In this document: piece by piece, positions 15,502 through 23,515 of the stretch
How positions within the stretch are numbered: position 1 is the stretch's first letter
How the letters are laid out: every line of letters begins with the position of its first letter
IMG/VR virus record: IMGVR_UViG_3300049491_000611
Coordinates: 1-34,919 of that record
DNA length: 34,919 bases
Strand: one strand, 5' to 3'
From: a virus
Program-made: the position numbers and the translations under genes
The notes under the pieces: generated by a model
What the model was told of the DNA's origin: nothing
The model's database searches: none
What the model saw: the letters and a program-made list of their open reading frames with translations, nothing else

Positions 15502-15532
15502 ACTGATTGTGAGTTATTTACAAAGTGAAATT

Positions 15533-15562
15533 ACAAAAAAAACCACTCGCTTTGAGTGGTTT
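15533..15562 (-). terminator. Strong terminator (minus strand), upstream of the late operon
   Basis: A perfect stem AAAACCACTC/GAGTGGTTTT (15539-15548 with 15554-15563) with 5-nt loop GCTTT, followed on the minus strand by eight T. It ends the transcript of the 104-aa gene and separates the ParB/cupin/packaging operon from the genes to its right. Confidence 0.88.
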
Positions 15563-15583
15563 TGGGTTTTCTGTTAATTTTTT

Positions 15584-15898
15584 TTATGAAATATGGTCGC
15601 TTGGTTCTTTGTGGTACTCCCCTCGCTTGCCTTTGTACTTTAGCCATCGGCCAGCTGGGTCATCTTTTCCATCCCACAAAGTAAGTGCCAGCAAAGCATC
15701 CTTTGAGTATTCGTGTGGGTAACACCACCGCCCCTCATAGCTGTCAAAGCCGTTGGTTGCAATGCCCTCACAAAGCCCTATGGTAAAGATAAATTTCATT
15801 AGGCCACAAATGCCACGGCCATCAATAACCCTTAGGGCAAAATAGCCCTCACTTTCCAGTAGGGCTTTGTTTTTTTCCAAACGTTCCAAGTCTGTCAT
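15584..15898 (-). CDS. Conserved phage protein of unknown function
   Basis: 104 aa, soluble. It has a Gly/Cys-rich middle (GRGICGLMKFIFTIGLCEGI) and the striking C-terminal run EGRWCYPHEYSKDALLALTL, WDGKDDPAGRWLKYKG. Proteins with this 'WDGK.DP.G.WIK.KG' ending recur in unrelated phages, often among morphogenesis or DNA genes, but I know no function. It lies 11 bp after the ParB-fold gene and just before a terminator, so it is the last gene of that unit. Confidence 0.75.
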   Translation of the reverse strand: MTDLERLEKNKALLESEGYFALRVIDGRGICGLMKFIFTIGLCEGIATNGFDSYEGRWCYPHEYSKDALLALTLWDGKDDPAGRWLKYKGKRGEYHKEPSDHIS

Positions 15899-15909
15899 TT
15901 TGCTTTGGT

Positions 15910-16641
15910 TTATAATTTAACGAAATTGTTTTTCTTTTTGTGGTTCAAAATGTTTTCAAAGGCGGTGCGATAGTCTTTTTCGTGGGTACATTTTGGTATT
16001 TTCAAAATATTGTTTCTGATTGTGGTACGTTGCTCTAAATCAGCTTTATTGAAAAGGACATAAACTGCATACACAAAGGCTTTAGTGGTTTTAAAAGACA
16101 CATCCTCTAAGTTATTTATGTAGTCAGCAATTTCAATTGCATTTTCTTGAAACGGAAAATCCCTGCCTTTTTTTATGTCGTGGGATTTGGCCTTGAAACC
16201 AAAGCAAAGGTGAAGTGAATTGGTGAAGCCAAATTTGTTTTTTTCCTCGTACTTCAAAAGTTTACGGTAATTGTCCATTCCTTGTTCAGCGTAACTTTTT
16301 ACGAAGTCAACAAGTTGCCAATGGTCTTGACTGGAGTTTAAAGCCATCGTTTTTCCAATTACGTTGCCAGTGATTATTTCATAAGTAATCGGCCAGCCTA
16401 AATCCCTGAGGGCGCAAAAACGGTGCTGGCCATCAATGATGTTAAAGTCCTTATCAATCAAAATGGGGCGACCAGCTATGACACCCCATTCACGGTAACT
16501 TTCTTTTATTTTTTCAACGTTCTTTTTGTTGATTTCCCTGTTTGCCCTTAGGAAAGTAAATTTTGCATAATCCTTTGTGCTGTTTTTTGCTGGTGTTTCC
16601 ATTTCAAGCGTTTCCGCTGTAAATCCGTTTAATGCTGTCAT
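15910..16641 (-). CDS. ParB-fold protein, third copy, with helical C-terminal domain
   Basis: 243 aa. Residues ~20-95 form a ParB-like nuclease domain: REINKKNVEKIKESYREWG, PILIDKDFNIIDGQHRFCAL, then WPITYEI. IIDGQHRF is the counterpart of the GERR box and matches the ParB-fold proteins often found in phages and mobile elements. The C-terminal 150 residues are helical with basic ends and no known motif. It is separated from the other two ParB-fold genes by a strong terminator, so it is probably expressed with the MBL-fold group. Function unknown. Confidence 0.8.
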   Translation of the reverse strand: MTALNGFTAETLEMETPAKNSTKDYAKFTFLRANREINKKNVEKIKESYREWGVIAGRPILIDKDFNIIDGQHRFCALRDLGWPITYEIITGNVIGKTMALNSSQDHWQLVDFVKSYAEQGMDNYRKLLKYEEKNKFGFTNSLHLCFGFKAKSHDIKKGRDFPFQENAIEIADYINNLEDVSFKTTKAFVYAVYVLFNKADLEQRTTIRNNILKIPKCTHEKDYRTAFENILNHKKKNNFVKL

Positions 16642-16668
16642 TGTTTTAAAGTTTAAATTAATAGTTAT

Positions 16669-16881
16669 TTATGATGTGCGAACCACGTTCCCTTTAATGG
16701 TTTTGAATTGTTTATCAGGGAACATTTTTTTAATCTTACAGAATAAAACCGAAAATGACCTATCGGCAAAATAGTCATAATCATCACGGTTTTTTTGTAT
16801 AAAATGTACTTTATTAAAGCTTTCCTCAACTTCCATTTTTTCCAGTGCATCATAGATCACTTTTGAATACTTGTCTTTCAT
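16669..16881 (-). CDS. Hypothetical protein, 70 aa
   Basis: A short basic, soluble protein with helices at the start (YSKVIYDALEKMEVEESFNK) and a Phe/Lys-rich second half. A different overlapping frame (16665-16853) exists but is of poorer composition. It lies 12 bp after the MBL-fold gene and 27 bp before the third ParB-fold gene, in the same orientation. No family recognised. Confidence 0.65.
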   Translation of the reverse strand: MKDKYSKVIYDALEKMEVEESFNKVHFIQKNRDDYDYFADRSFSVLFCKIKKMFPDKQFKTIKGNVVRTS

Positions 16882-16893
16882 TTTATCCGTTTT

Positions 16894-17640
16894 TTAAAAC
16901 GGGGATATGCCGAAAGGTATTTCCATACCACTGTCCGCTGACAGTACTGTTTTGGCGGTCAAATCCTCGATTTGTTTCACAAAATCAACCTCATTGGAAT
17001 TTCCATTAGATAAATGTATTAAAATAATTTTGTTAACTTTCGTTAAGTTCGTGTTTTTTAGCAAGTCAACACAATTTTCTATGGAAAAATGGCTGTTCAT
17101 AATGCGGTTTTTGATAAACAATTTATTGTTTTCAGCCGTAAATTTTTCATTTATTATTTCCTCACTGTAATTGGCCTCAATAATTATATTGTTTAGGCCT
17201 TTGAAATAATACTCGCTATATTTTGAATCGGTAATGAATAGCACTTTTCCGCAATCAGGGTGCTTAATCAAGAATCCCAGTGGCTCAACTGCATCGTGCA
17301 ATATGGTAAATGCTTTTATTGTGAAGTTGCCCAGCTGGAACTGTGTGCCGTGTTTTATTATGTGGGTTCGGCTGTTGTGCAAAGTTGACTTTTCCGTTTT
17401 GCTGGCCGTGCCTGCTGAAAGATAACAGTTAATACCCAGCTTTTGTATGCTTTGCAGTTCCTTTGCGTGGTCACCGTGTTCGTGGGTAATTATGCAACCA
17501 ACCACTTTTTCAGTGTTCCAGTTCAAAGCAATTTTTAAATCCTTAATGTGTACACCCGCTTCAATAATCAGGCATTCATTTTGGTTTTCCAGTAGGTAAC
17601 AATTGCCACTACTGCCTGAGCCTAAAACTTTTAATTTCAT
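16894..17640 (-). CDS. Metallo-beta-lactamase-fold hydrolase
   Basis: 248 aa, a full-length single MBL domain. VLGSGSSGNCYLL at residues 5-17 is the first strand, and THEHGDH at 52-58 is the zinc-binding HxHxDH motif. Later ligands are probably the His in ILHDAVEPLGF, the Asp in LFITDSKYSEYY and the His in ILIHLSNGN. It resembles YycJ/WalJ-type nucleases and phage MBL-fold proteins linked to DNA or nucleotide processing. It is coupled to the 89-aa gene upstream by ATGA. The fold is sure; nuclease or phosphodiesterase activity is likely but not shown by the sequence alone. Confidence 0.88.
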   Translation of the reverse strand: MKLKVLGSGSSGNCYLLENQNECLIIEAGVHIKDLKIALNWNTEKVVGCIITHEHGDHAKELQSIQKLGINCYLSAGTASKTEKSTLHNSRTHIIKHGTQFQLGNFTIKAFTILHDAVEPLGFLIKHPDCGKVLFITDSKYSEYYFKGLNNIIIEANYSEEIINEKFTAENNKLFIKNRIMNSHFSIENCVDLLKNTNLTKVNKIILIHLSNGNSNEVDFVKQIEDLTAKTVLSADSGMEIPFGISPF

Positions 17641-17906
17641 ACGGCCAGTTTTTTTGCGTGGTCATAAATAAACCATTGAGCTTTTCTATCACCAGTGCCA
17701 TCAATAAAAGCATTCATTTCTCTTTCATCGTATGCGTAACCAATAGCACCAAAATATCCATTGTGTACAACACAAACAAGGTTTTCAGTGAAATCTTTTG
17801 GTGGGTCAATCTTTATTGCACCATCTTCAACAAGTGCATTAATTTTTTCATAATATGTAGCCCCAATTAATTGGCCTTTTGAATTTTCATTAATATATTT
17901 TCCCAT
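17637..17906 (-). CDS. Conserved Bacteroidota phage protein, unknown function
   Basis: 89 aa, soluble. The middle and end (ENLVCVVHNGYFGAIGYAYD, then EREMNAFID and KAQWFIYDHAKKL) look like a family I have seen repeatedly in Bacteroidota prophages, but without an assigned function. It overlaps the MBL-fold gene start by ATGA and is 3 bp from its upstream neighbour, so the three genes form one unit. Confidence 0.72.
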   Translation of the reverse strand: MGKYINENSKGQLIGATYYEKINALVEDGAIKIDPPKDFTENLVCVVHNGYFGAIGYAYDEREMNAFIDGTGDRKAQWFIYDHAKKLAV

Positions 17907-17909
17907 AAA

Positions 17910-18122
17910 TTAAATTTTGTTTTTTTCAATTTCGGCAATGCTGTCTATCAGGTTTATTTGATTGTGAACCCTGCCTTTGTCAATGTTATGCAATTCTTTT
18001 TCCACCGCTTTGGCAATAATAGCCTTAAGCCGTTTTTCACCAATCTTTTGAAGCTTGTTGCCCTCAATCAAAAAGTAAGCCTGTACTTTTTTACTTCCAT
18101 CAGTTATTTTATTGCGCCCCAT
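17910..18122 (-). CDS. Small basic protein, possibly DNA-binding
   Basis: 70 aa, rich in Lys. Residues 11-28 (KKVQAYFLIEGNKLQKIG) could be a strand followed by helices (KRLKAIIAKAVEKELHNI), an outline that would fit a ribbon-helix-helix repressor, but the match is not firm. It is the first gene after a TACATTTG box and so may head the 18.1-15.6 kb unit. Function unknown. Confidence 0.65.
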   Translation of the reverse strand: MGRNKITDGSKKVQAYFLIEGNKLQKIGEKRLKAIIAKAVEKELHNIDKGRVHNQINLIDSIAEIEKNKI

Positions 18123-18141
18123 AATGCTATGATTTTGAAGC

Positions 18142-18149
18142 CAAATGTA
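18142..18149 (-). promoter_or_regulatory. Candidate -7 box for the 18.1-15.6 kb unit
   Basis: TACATTTG on the minus strand, matching TAnnTTTG, about 20 bp before the ATG at 18122. The upstream 40 bp are almost pure A/T and contain no clear TTTG at -33. It lies in the only sizeable gap of this region. Confidence 0.45.
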
Positions 18150-18177
18150 AAAATAAAATATGTATAAAATAAATATT

Positions 18178-18393
18178 TTAAAACTTAATTTTTACCAAAT
18201 ACCACCCAGCAACAAACAACACATAAAAAAGCAATATCCAAACCACGGCCAGCATAATTTTTACAATCATCAGAACAATATTTATGAATAAAATTTGCTT
18301 TTGGAAACGCTTGTTTATTTCGTCAACTCGTTCCAAATGTTCCTTTTCAGCTGGGGTCAATTGTTTGTCTTCCTTTGGTGGTGTTTCAGTCAT
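18178..18393 (-). CDS. Small membrane protein
   Basis: 71 aa. An acidic, soluble N-terminus with TPAEKEHLERVDEINKRF is followed by a long hydrophobic stretch (residues ~34-66, ILFINIVLMIVKIMLAVVWI then LLFYVLFVAGWYLV), enough for one long or two short membrane helices, and a basic end. Holins can look like this, but it is far from any lysis gene. It overlaps the HTH gene upstream by 8 bp. Confidence 0.7.
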   Translation of the reverse strand: MTETPPKEDKQLTPAEKEHLERVDEINKRFQKQILFINIVLMIVKIMLAVVWILLFYVLFVAGWYLVKIKF

Positions 18394-18610
18394 TTTTCAT
18401 ATTTTTTCGTTTCTCATAAATAAAGGCATCAATGTAACGGTTTACGGTGCTTTCATTTAATCCTGTAAGCTGTGCAATATGCCAGCTTTTATTCAAAATA
18501 ACGCCTTTATCATTGGCAAATTTGACCTTGCCAGTAAAATAATTTTCAATTAGCTGTTTTTGCTCAGCTGTCAATCTTTTGGGGCTGGGTGTATAGTTTG
18601 AAAGTTTCAT
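18386..18610 (-). CDS. Small helix-turn-helix protein
   Basis: 74 aa. The C-terminal half has a plausible HTH (SWHIAQLTGLNESTVNRYID), with the conserved-type Gly in the turn and a polar recognition helix, followed by a basic tail EKRKNMK. The N-terminus is basic. This could be a repressor or replication accessory protein. It is the first gene after the terminator at 18621-18658 and has no clear own promoter. Confidence 0.68.
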   Translation of the reverse strand: MKLSNYTPSPKRLTAEQKQLIENYFTGKVKFANDKGVILNKSWHIAQLTGLNESTVNRYIDAFIYEKRKNMKND

Positions 18611-18620
18611 AAAAATTGAA

Positions 18621-18658
18621 ATAAAAAAAAGCGCAAACCATTTGCAGGCGTGCGCTTT
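18621..18658 (-). terminator. Terminator at the end of the recombination operon
   Basis: On the minus strand the stem AAAGCGCA/TGCGCTTT (18651-18658 with 18628-18635) encloses 15 nt and is followed by a run of eight T. It ends the SbcC-like/RecT/70-aa transcript. Confidence 0.85.
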
Positions 18659-18664
18659 AAGCTG

Positions 18665-18877
18665 TTATTTTAAAACCTGATTTATAAGCTTTTCTCTGCG
18701 CTCAATAGCGTGTTCTTTTGAAATGGATGTTTCTTCAATGTTTTGATACAACCTCAAATACTCTTTGCACCAGTATTGAATATCACTAGAAATCATATTT
18801 ACTTTTATATCATTATCCCAAACATCGTTTTCTTTTATTCTACGAATAAGCAAACTTAATTTTGCAAAGCTGTCCAT
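18665..18877 (-). CDS. Hypothetical protein, 70 aa
   Basis: A mainly helical, charged protein (KLSLLIRRIKENDVW; YLRLYQNIEETSISKEHAIE). No metal, membrane or DNA-binding motif is visible. It follows the RecT-like gene by 3 bp and is the last gene before the terminator, so it may be an accessory of the recombination module. Function unknown. Confidence 0.68.
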   Translation of the reverse strand: MDSFAKLSLLIRRIKENDVWDNDIKVNMISSDIQYWCKEYLRLYQNIEETSISKEHAIERREKLINQVLK

Positions 18878-18880
18878 AAT

Positions 18881-19924
18881 TTAAAAATCAGGACTGTTTG
18901 GCGTTGCTGGCTCAGGGGCTTCAAAAGCCTGCTGGGGCGTTGCTGGTGTAATCGGGGCTTCATCAACTATTTCAGCCTCGTCAAAATCAAACTCTTTCCT
19001 GTTGGCGTTTTGGGCAACTTCATTGCTTAGTGTTTCGCTGGCAAAATCAGTGTCATTCACATTATTGGATTTTTCCTCCAACAACAAAAAGCGGGTTGCA
19101 TACTCATTCATTTTCTCACTGCTTAAAACAAAGCTGTCAAAACAGTGCCTTTTAATGGTTTTCATTACCATTTCCTCAAACCAGCCCTCAACGGCCTCAG
19201 TTTGGTTGGTTTTGTTGCCATTTTTCCAAACCGCTTTTTCACCTCCCCAAAACTCCACTGAGGCGTTTTTTGGTTTGCGTTTTTCAATATCCCTAAGGGT
19301 TAAAACTTTAACCTCGTTTTTGGTTTCATCATCAAAAATCTTCCACCAGTAACCCCCAACAATGTCACCACGGTTGAACGAATCAACAATTTTGTGAACC
19401 ACGGTGTTAATTGGGTTGTCCTTGTCCTTTACAATTTCCTGAAAGGTATCATTGCTGTAAACCACCTTAAAAATAATGTCCTTAGGGTATTCCACGGCAA
19501 AATTTCGGGCTTTGGTTTCCATACCAGCATAGCCAAACATAGGCGTTAAGTCGTACTTATTTAAGGCGGTGTTTTTGAACGGTATAAAGAACACTGAATT
19601 TTTAAGTGAACAGTCAATGCCTATACTGGAAAGGTCGGCCACATCCTGTGAAAGCTTATTCATATTTACGTTTGCCCAATTATATTCCAGTGCATCACGG
19701 TATTGCTCACTGGTTTTTTGGCGTTTCAATTCAGCGGTTTTAAGCACCCCATCAATAACAATGAAATACTTTTTTAATAATTTTAGCTGAGCATCGGAAA
19801 ATTTAACTGACTGGTCTATTTTCAAAACCTCCCCGATTACTCCTTGGGTAAACCTTTCGGCAAACCCCTGACTGTTAGGGGTTTGTGTAAATTCTGCTAC
19901 TTGTGTGTTTTTTGTTGCTGTCAT
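18881..19924 (-). CDS. recT: RecT-family single-strand annealing protein
   Basis: 347 aa. The central part follows the RecT pattern: SIGIDCSLKNSVFFIPFKN, then DLTPMFGYAGMETKARN, GDIVGGYWWKIF, RDIEKRKPKNASVEFW, and WFEEMVMKTIKRHC. RecT proteins anneal complementary strands during phage recombination and replication. The C-terminal ~60 residues are acidic and Pro-rich, ending in SPDF, which resembles the SSB-interacting tips seen in recombination proteins. It lies 30 bp after the SbcC-like ATPase gene, with an A-rich leader. No RecE-type or lambda-type exonuclease gene is adjacent. Confidence 0.82.
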   Translation of the reverse strand: MTATKNTQVAEFTQTPNSQGFAERFTQGVIGEVLKIDQSVKFSDAQLKLLKKYFIVIDGVLKTAELKRQKTSEQYRDALEYNWANVNMNKLSQDVADLSSIGIDCSLKNSVFFIPFKNTALNKYDLTPMFGYAGMETKARNFAVEYPKDIIFKVVYSNDTFQEIVKDKDNPINTVVHKIVDSFNRGDIVGGYWWKIFDDETKNEVKVLTLRDIEKRKPKNASVEFWGGEKAVWKNGNKTNQTEAVEGWFEEMVMKTIKRHCFDSFVLSSEKMNEYATRFLLLEEKSNNVNDTDFASETLSNEVAQNANRKEFDFDEAEIVDEAPITPATPQQAFEAPEPATPNSPDF

Positions 19925-19954
19925 TTTGTGTTTAATTTAAAAATTTTTAATTGT

Positions 19955-21973
19955 TTATACTGCTTTGGGTGCAACCCTTAAAACTTCATCCTGTGGGCTT
20001 ACTACCAAATTAATAATTTGGCTTTCGCATTCAATAATATCCGTAACTGACTCACGGTTATCAATAATAATCGGGGCTTGCACTTGGTAAAAACCGCAAA
20101 GCATATTTATAATATCCAGCCCAATATTCAAACGGCCAGCGGTGTTGACATTAGTATAAGGCACACCATTCAAAAGGGCTTCACAACAAGGCACTTCACC
20201 CCCGTTAATTTGCTGTTCAAACATTTTGAATTTCACATACTGCAATTTGCTATTAATGCTGTTTTCAAGTGCTTCAATTTTTACCCTATTGAAGTTGTCA
20301 ATAATAAACTGGGTGCGCTCCACATCCAAAATTTGCTGGCTCAAAATGGTTTCCTCAGCCTGTAGTTTTTTCACACGGTCATCAGCCAATTTTATTTGGT
20401 CTTTGGTGTGCATTTTTTTGTTCAGTTCCAAAATTTCGGCCACCAGTGCGTTTTTGTTGGTAATTAATTCAGAATAGTCAATTTTAGGAATTTCCACGAT
20501 GCTGGCCTCAGTGGTGGTAATTTCAGCAAGTTTTTGGTGGTGTAATTCATCACTGGCCAGTAAAGCTTTGTAGATTTCATTCTCCACCAAAACCACCGTG
20601 TTTGCCTGCAAATTTGTTTCCTCAGCCATCAACTCCACGCCCGTGGCCGTTAATGTTTCAATGAACTTTTTGCCCTCCTGAATCCTCAAATTAATTGCAT
20701 CAACTTCCGTTTGCTGGTTTTCCATAATGGCAATCAATGACTTTGCGGAAGTGGTAATTTTGGCCAGTTCCACTTTTTTGCTGGCAATGAAATCAGCGTG
20801 CATTTTGGTTTTTTGGGCTTCAATATCCGTGGCCTCAAAAGCACGTTTGCACGTAGGGCAATCAAAACACCCAGCTTCAAAATCCAGCGTTTTGGCGTTT
20901 TCCACGTGCCACTCAGCACGCTTTGCATCCACCTTGCTTTTGGTGTCCAAAATTTCGGTTTTAAGCAGTTCAGCTTTCCCAGTTAAGGTAGTAATTTTAT
21001 TCTGTGCGATAGTGATATTCCCAGCGTTTTCAGTGATTTTAGCCTGTAATTCAACCAAGTTTTTGTTTTGATCTTGAACCTGTTTTTTGGCTTTTTCACG
21101 CAAAACGCTTTCATTCATTGAAACCCAGTTTTTAAGTAGGTTTAGTTTGCTTTTGACCTCGTTGTTTTTGGTAATTTCAGTGTCGTACATACCTGATTTA
21201 TCCTGAATATCAGCATCAATTTTTTCCAAAAAGCCCTGTTTAGTTTCCAGCAAATAACTAATTTGTTTGAAGTCCAAAGCCTCAGGCGTATTGCGCACCA
21301 CTTCATCAATGCGGGTTGGAATGGCTTTTAAATCCTCTTTAGCCTTTTTGATGCTGGCTTGGATTTCCTTGTTATATTCCTCCAGCGTTTTGGTGGTGCT
21401 TAGTTTGGTCAAAAGCTTTTCAAAATCACGGTTTCCGTGTGCCAGCTGGGTGTCGGAAATTTTATCGGCAATTTTTACCAGCACCTCACGCCTGTCTTGC
21501 CATTTCAAGGACATAAAGCTGGCAGGGTTGGTTATTAGTTTGAAAACGGTTTCTTCACAAATCAAACTCACCTTTTCTTGGTACTCACGGGCTGTTCCCA
21601 GTGGCACATCATTCCAGTAGTGTTCAATTGTGTTGCCAGTGAATTCAGTGGTTGCTGAGCCTTTTTTCTTAGTCCATTTTTCAGTCAAAATTTTACGCAA
21701 AACAACAGTTTCACCATCCACCAAAAAAGTGGCCGTTACTTCGTGGTCCAGCTTTTCAATAACTTGGTTTTTTTCATTCAGCGTTTTCAATTCAAAATCT
21801 TTGCGGTCTTGGGAATCCTTGCCAAACAACACCCACGTAACGGCATCAAAAATAGTTGTTTTGCCAGCTTTGTTTGCTCCAAAAATATCAGTGTTATGTT
21901 CAAAATCAATGGACTGAAATTTAATGCCTTTGAAGTTTACCAGCTGGATGTTTTTAAGTTCTATGTTTTTCAT
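19955..21973 (-). CDS. SbcC/Rad50-like ATPase
   Basis: 672 aa, short for SbcC (about 1000) but with the full plan. GANKAGKTT at residues 32-40 is the Walker A motif, with Lys in place of the usual Gly at position four. Long coiled-coil arms flank CFDCPTC at about residues 366-372, a zinc-hook-like CxxC. The ABC signature region is weak, and APIIIDNRES near the C-terminus is the Walker B/D-loop segment with Asp-Asn-Arg-Glu. Such proteins tether DNA ends, usually with an Mre11/SbcD nuclease; none is visible here. Its partner may be RecT or a host nuclease. It is coupled to the 82-aa gene by ATGA. Confidence 0.85.
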   Translation of the reverse strand: MKNIELKNIQLVNFKGIKFQSIDFEHNTDIFGANKAGKTTIFDAVTWVLFGKDSQDRKDFELKTLNEKNQVIEKLDHEVTATFLVDGETVVLRKILTEKWTKKKGSATTEFTGNTIEHYWNDVPLGTAREYQEKVSLICEETVFKLITNPASFMSLKWQDRREVLVKIADKISDTQLAHGNRDFEKLLTKLSTTKTLEEYNKEIQASIKKAKEDLKAIPTRIDEVVRNTPEALDFKQISYLLETKQGFLEKIDADIQDKSGMYDTEITKNNEVKSKLNLLKNWVSMNESVLREKAKKQVQDQNKNLVELQAKITENAGNITIAQNKITTLTGKAELLKTEILDTKSKVDAKRAEWHVENAKTLDFEAGCFDCPTCKRAFEATDIEAQKTKMHADFIASKKVELAKITTSAKSLIAIMENQQTEVDAINLRIQEGKKFIETLTATGVELMAEETNLQANTVVLVENEIYKALLASDELHHQKLAEITTTEASIVEIPKIDYSELITNKNALVAEILELNKKMHTKDQIKLADDRVKKLQAEETILSQQILDVERTQFIIDNFNRVKIEALENSINSKLQYVKFKMFEQQINGGEVPCCEALLNGVPYTNVNTAGRLNIGLDIINMLCGFYQVQAPIIIDNRESVTDIIECESQIINLVVSPQDEVLRVAPKAV

Positions 21974-22218
21974 TTTTTCTTGATTTTAAAAATTTTTTTT
22001 GCGGGTGTTGCTGGTACTATCTTTTCCAGTTCCGTGTCATACTTTGTAATTATACATTTTTTGTTCACGTAGGAGGCATTTTTTTTGATTCTTGACACGG
22101 TGTGGGATGAAACCCCAACCCAGTCATTTTTTGGGTCATCAAACAGTTCGGCCAGTGTGTCATAATTGGAAACTTCGCCTGTTGACCTGTTTTCCAATCG
22201 GTAAGCTAATTTTTTCAT
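21970..22218 (-). CDS. Small NUMOD-like basic protein
   Basis: 82 aa, basic. It contains GVSSHTVSRIKKNASYVNKK (residues ~35-54), which has the look of a NUMOD-type DNA-binding motif with a helix and a Lys-rich loop, but no nuclease domain. A Lys-rich tail follows. A palindrome of the shared operator family lies 25 bp upstream of its start. It may be a DNA-binding accessory for the ATPase/RecT operon; function inferred. Confidence 0.68.
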   Translation of the reverse strand: MKKLAYRLENRSTGEVSNYDTLAELFDDPKNDWVGVSSHTVSRIKKNASYVNKKCIITKYDTELEKIVPATPAKKIFKIKKK

Positions 22219-22237
22219 AATGTTATCTTTAGAACGC

Positions 22238-22270
22238 CAAAAATACGAAATAAGTTTATTTTATTTCGTA
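22238..22270 (-). promoter_or_regulatory. Operator palindrome 1 with -7-like box
   Basis: TACGAAATA (22244-22252), 9-bp spacer, TATTTCGTA (22262-22270): a perfect inverted repeat of the same build as the three sites at 23.5, 25.2 and 25.8 kb, with one symmetric change per half. On the minus strand the box TATTTTTG (22238-22245) overlaps the palindrome. No clear TTTG lies at -33. Confidence 0.6.
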
Positions 22271-22297
22271 TTTTAAACGTTAAAATTTTCGGGTTTT

Positions 22298-22831
22298 TTA
22301 ATAATTCCTTTTAAGCTGTACGCCTGTTAAATCAGCCTCAGGTTTGCACTTCCATACACGGGTTTTTACTGTTCCGTTTACCCTTGCACCAGCTTTCAAT
22401 CTGTTTTGGTGGCAAATCCACACTGGCAAATAAGCTGTTTCATCAGTTAGGTAAATATCAGTTAATTTCATACCGCTGTCAAGTCCACCTGAGTAACCTA
22501 TGCCACCAGCATCAGAAAGGGAAAATGACCCATTTGGAGTGGTTTGTGCGCTGTCATCCCAAGTGTGGCAAAAGTAAACCACACCACCGCACGGCATCAC
22601 CAGCGCATCCCCATTTTTTGGGGTTTTTGGCGCACGGGCTGTAAAAGCCTTTTCACATTCTTTCAAAAGTTCAAAATCCTTTTCAACCAGCTGTTTTGCA
22701 CGGTCACTTTCAAGGTCATAATTCCAAGACTTTTTTTCAAAATCCCACGCATCAGCGGTTTTGAAACCAAAATTTTGGTTAAACTGGTTTTGGTTGGCCA
22801 AATCTTTCGGGGTTGCTGTTTCTGTGTACAT
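22298..22831 (-). CDS. Conserved Bacteroidota phage protein, unknown function
   Basis: 177 aa, soluble, Asp/Gly-rich. The middle contains GGVVYFCHTWDDSAQTTPNG and AGGIGYSGGLDSGMKLTDIY, runs I have met in Bacteroidota prophage proteins without a known role, then four aromatic strands and a basic end (VKTRVWKCKPEADL). Cys and His occur (CGG, CHTW, CHQN) but not in a standard zinc pattern. It lies 3 bp after the 193-aa gene, with which it shares operator 2. Confidence 0.7.
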   Translation of the reverse strand: MYTETATPKDLANQNQFNQNFGFKTADAWDFEKKSWNYDLESDRAKQLVEKDFELLKECEKAFTARAPKTPKNGDALVMPCGGVVYFCHTWDDSAQTTPNGSFSLSDAGGIGYSGGLDSGMKLTDIYLTDETAYLPVWICHQNRLKAGARVNGTVKTRVWKCKPEADLTGVQLKRNY

Positions 22832-22834
22832 AAT

Positions 22835-23416
22835 TTATTGATTTAAGATTCTATTAGCAATTTTTAAAAGTTCAATTGATTTTTCAACGTTTCCGTTTTT
22901 GTTGTATTGTGAGGCCTGTTTTTCGATATTTTGGCACATTTCCAAAACTTCATCAGCATCAAAAATATTTAACTCACGGCAATAAATGCACTCCCCAGCA
23001 ATGGTCAAACGGCCATCAAAATACGTTTGATACTTCAAATAAAATTTTAGGGTTGTATTGTCAAAATTCCTGCTCACTCTTTCAGCTGAATGGTAAGGAC
23101 AGTCACAAAACAAATTGATTCCCTCACCGCCTGCTGGGTTTTTGTGAAAAACCAAAGGTTTGTGAAAAGACTGTTTTTCAGCTTTTGCCATTTCAAGCAC
23201 GAATTCCTCGTGTTCCTCAGTGTGAAAAACCGAAATATTACCAATTGCTTTTCCATCAAATCTTGGAAAAGGAAAAGCAAAAAAGCATTTGTTTGCTGGG
23301 TTTAAATACGCTTTTGCATCATCATCCCCTAATTGTTTTTCAAGCATTTCTTTTGTTGCATAATATGCTTTTCCACAAGTACCAATTTTCGTTCCGTTGT
23401 TTGTAAAATCTCCCAT
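22835..23416 (-). CDS. Hypothetical protein with Cys pairs, 193 aa
   Basis: A soluble protein with an aromatic core (NKCFFAFPFPRFDGKAIGNI) and two Cys groups, FCDCPYHS near 105-112 and GECIYCREL near 143-150, which could bind a metal together. The C-terminal 40 residues are helical (CQNIEKQASQYN...SIELLKIANRIL). It is the first gene of a unit controlled by operator 2. No family recognised. Confidence 0.7.
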   Translation of the reverse strand: MGDFTNNGTKIGTCGKAYYATKEMLEKQLGDDDAKAYLNPANKCFFAFPFPRFDGKAIGNISVFHTEEHEEFVLEMAKAEKQSFHKPLVFHKNPAGGEGINLFCDCPYHSAERVSRNFDNTTLKFYLKYQTYFDGRLTIAGECIYCRELNIFDADEVLEMCQNIEKQASQYNKNGNVEKSIELLKIANRILNQ

Positions 23417-23453
23417 TTGTATAAATTTTTAAGTGTTTGTTATTTTAATACTG

Positions 23454-23511
23454 CAAATCTAGTGTAAATGATTAAAACTACAAAATAAAAAATCATTTAT
23501 TTTGTAGTTTT
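23454..23511 (-). promoter_or_regulatory. Operator palindrome 2 over a promoter
   Basis: A perfect 16-bp inverted repeat (23474-23489 with 23496-23511) containing the core TACAAAATA...TATTTTGTA. On the minus strand the TTTG inside the core (23481-23484) is separated by exactly 19 bp from TAGATTTG (23454-23461), so the palindrome covers the -33 box of a Bacteroidota promoter that drives the gene starting at 23416. Confidence 0.75.
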
Positions 23512-23515
23512 TTTG

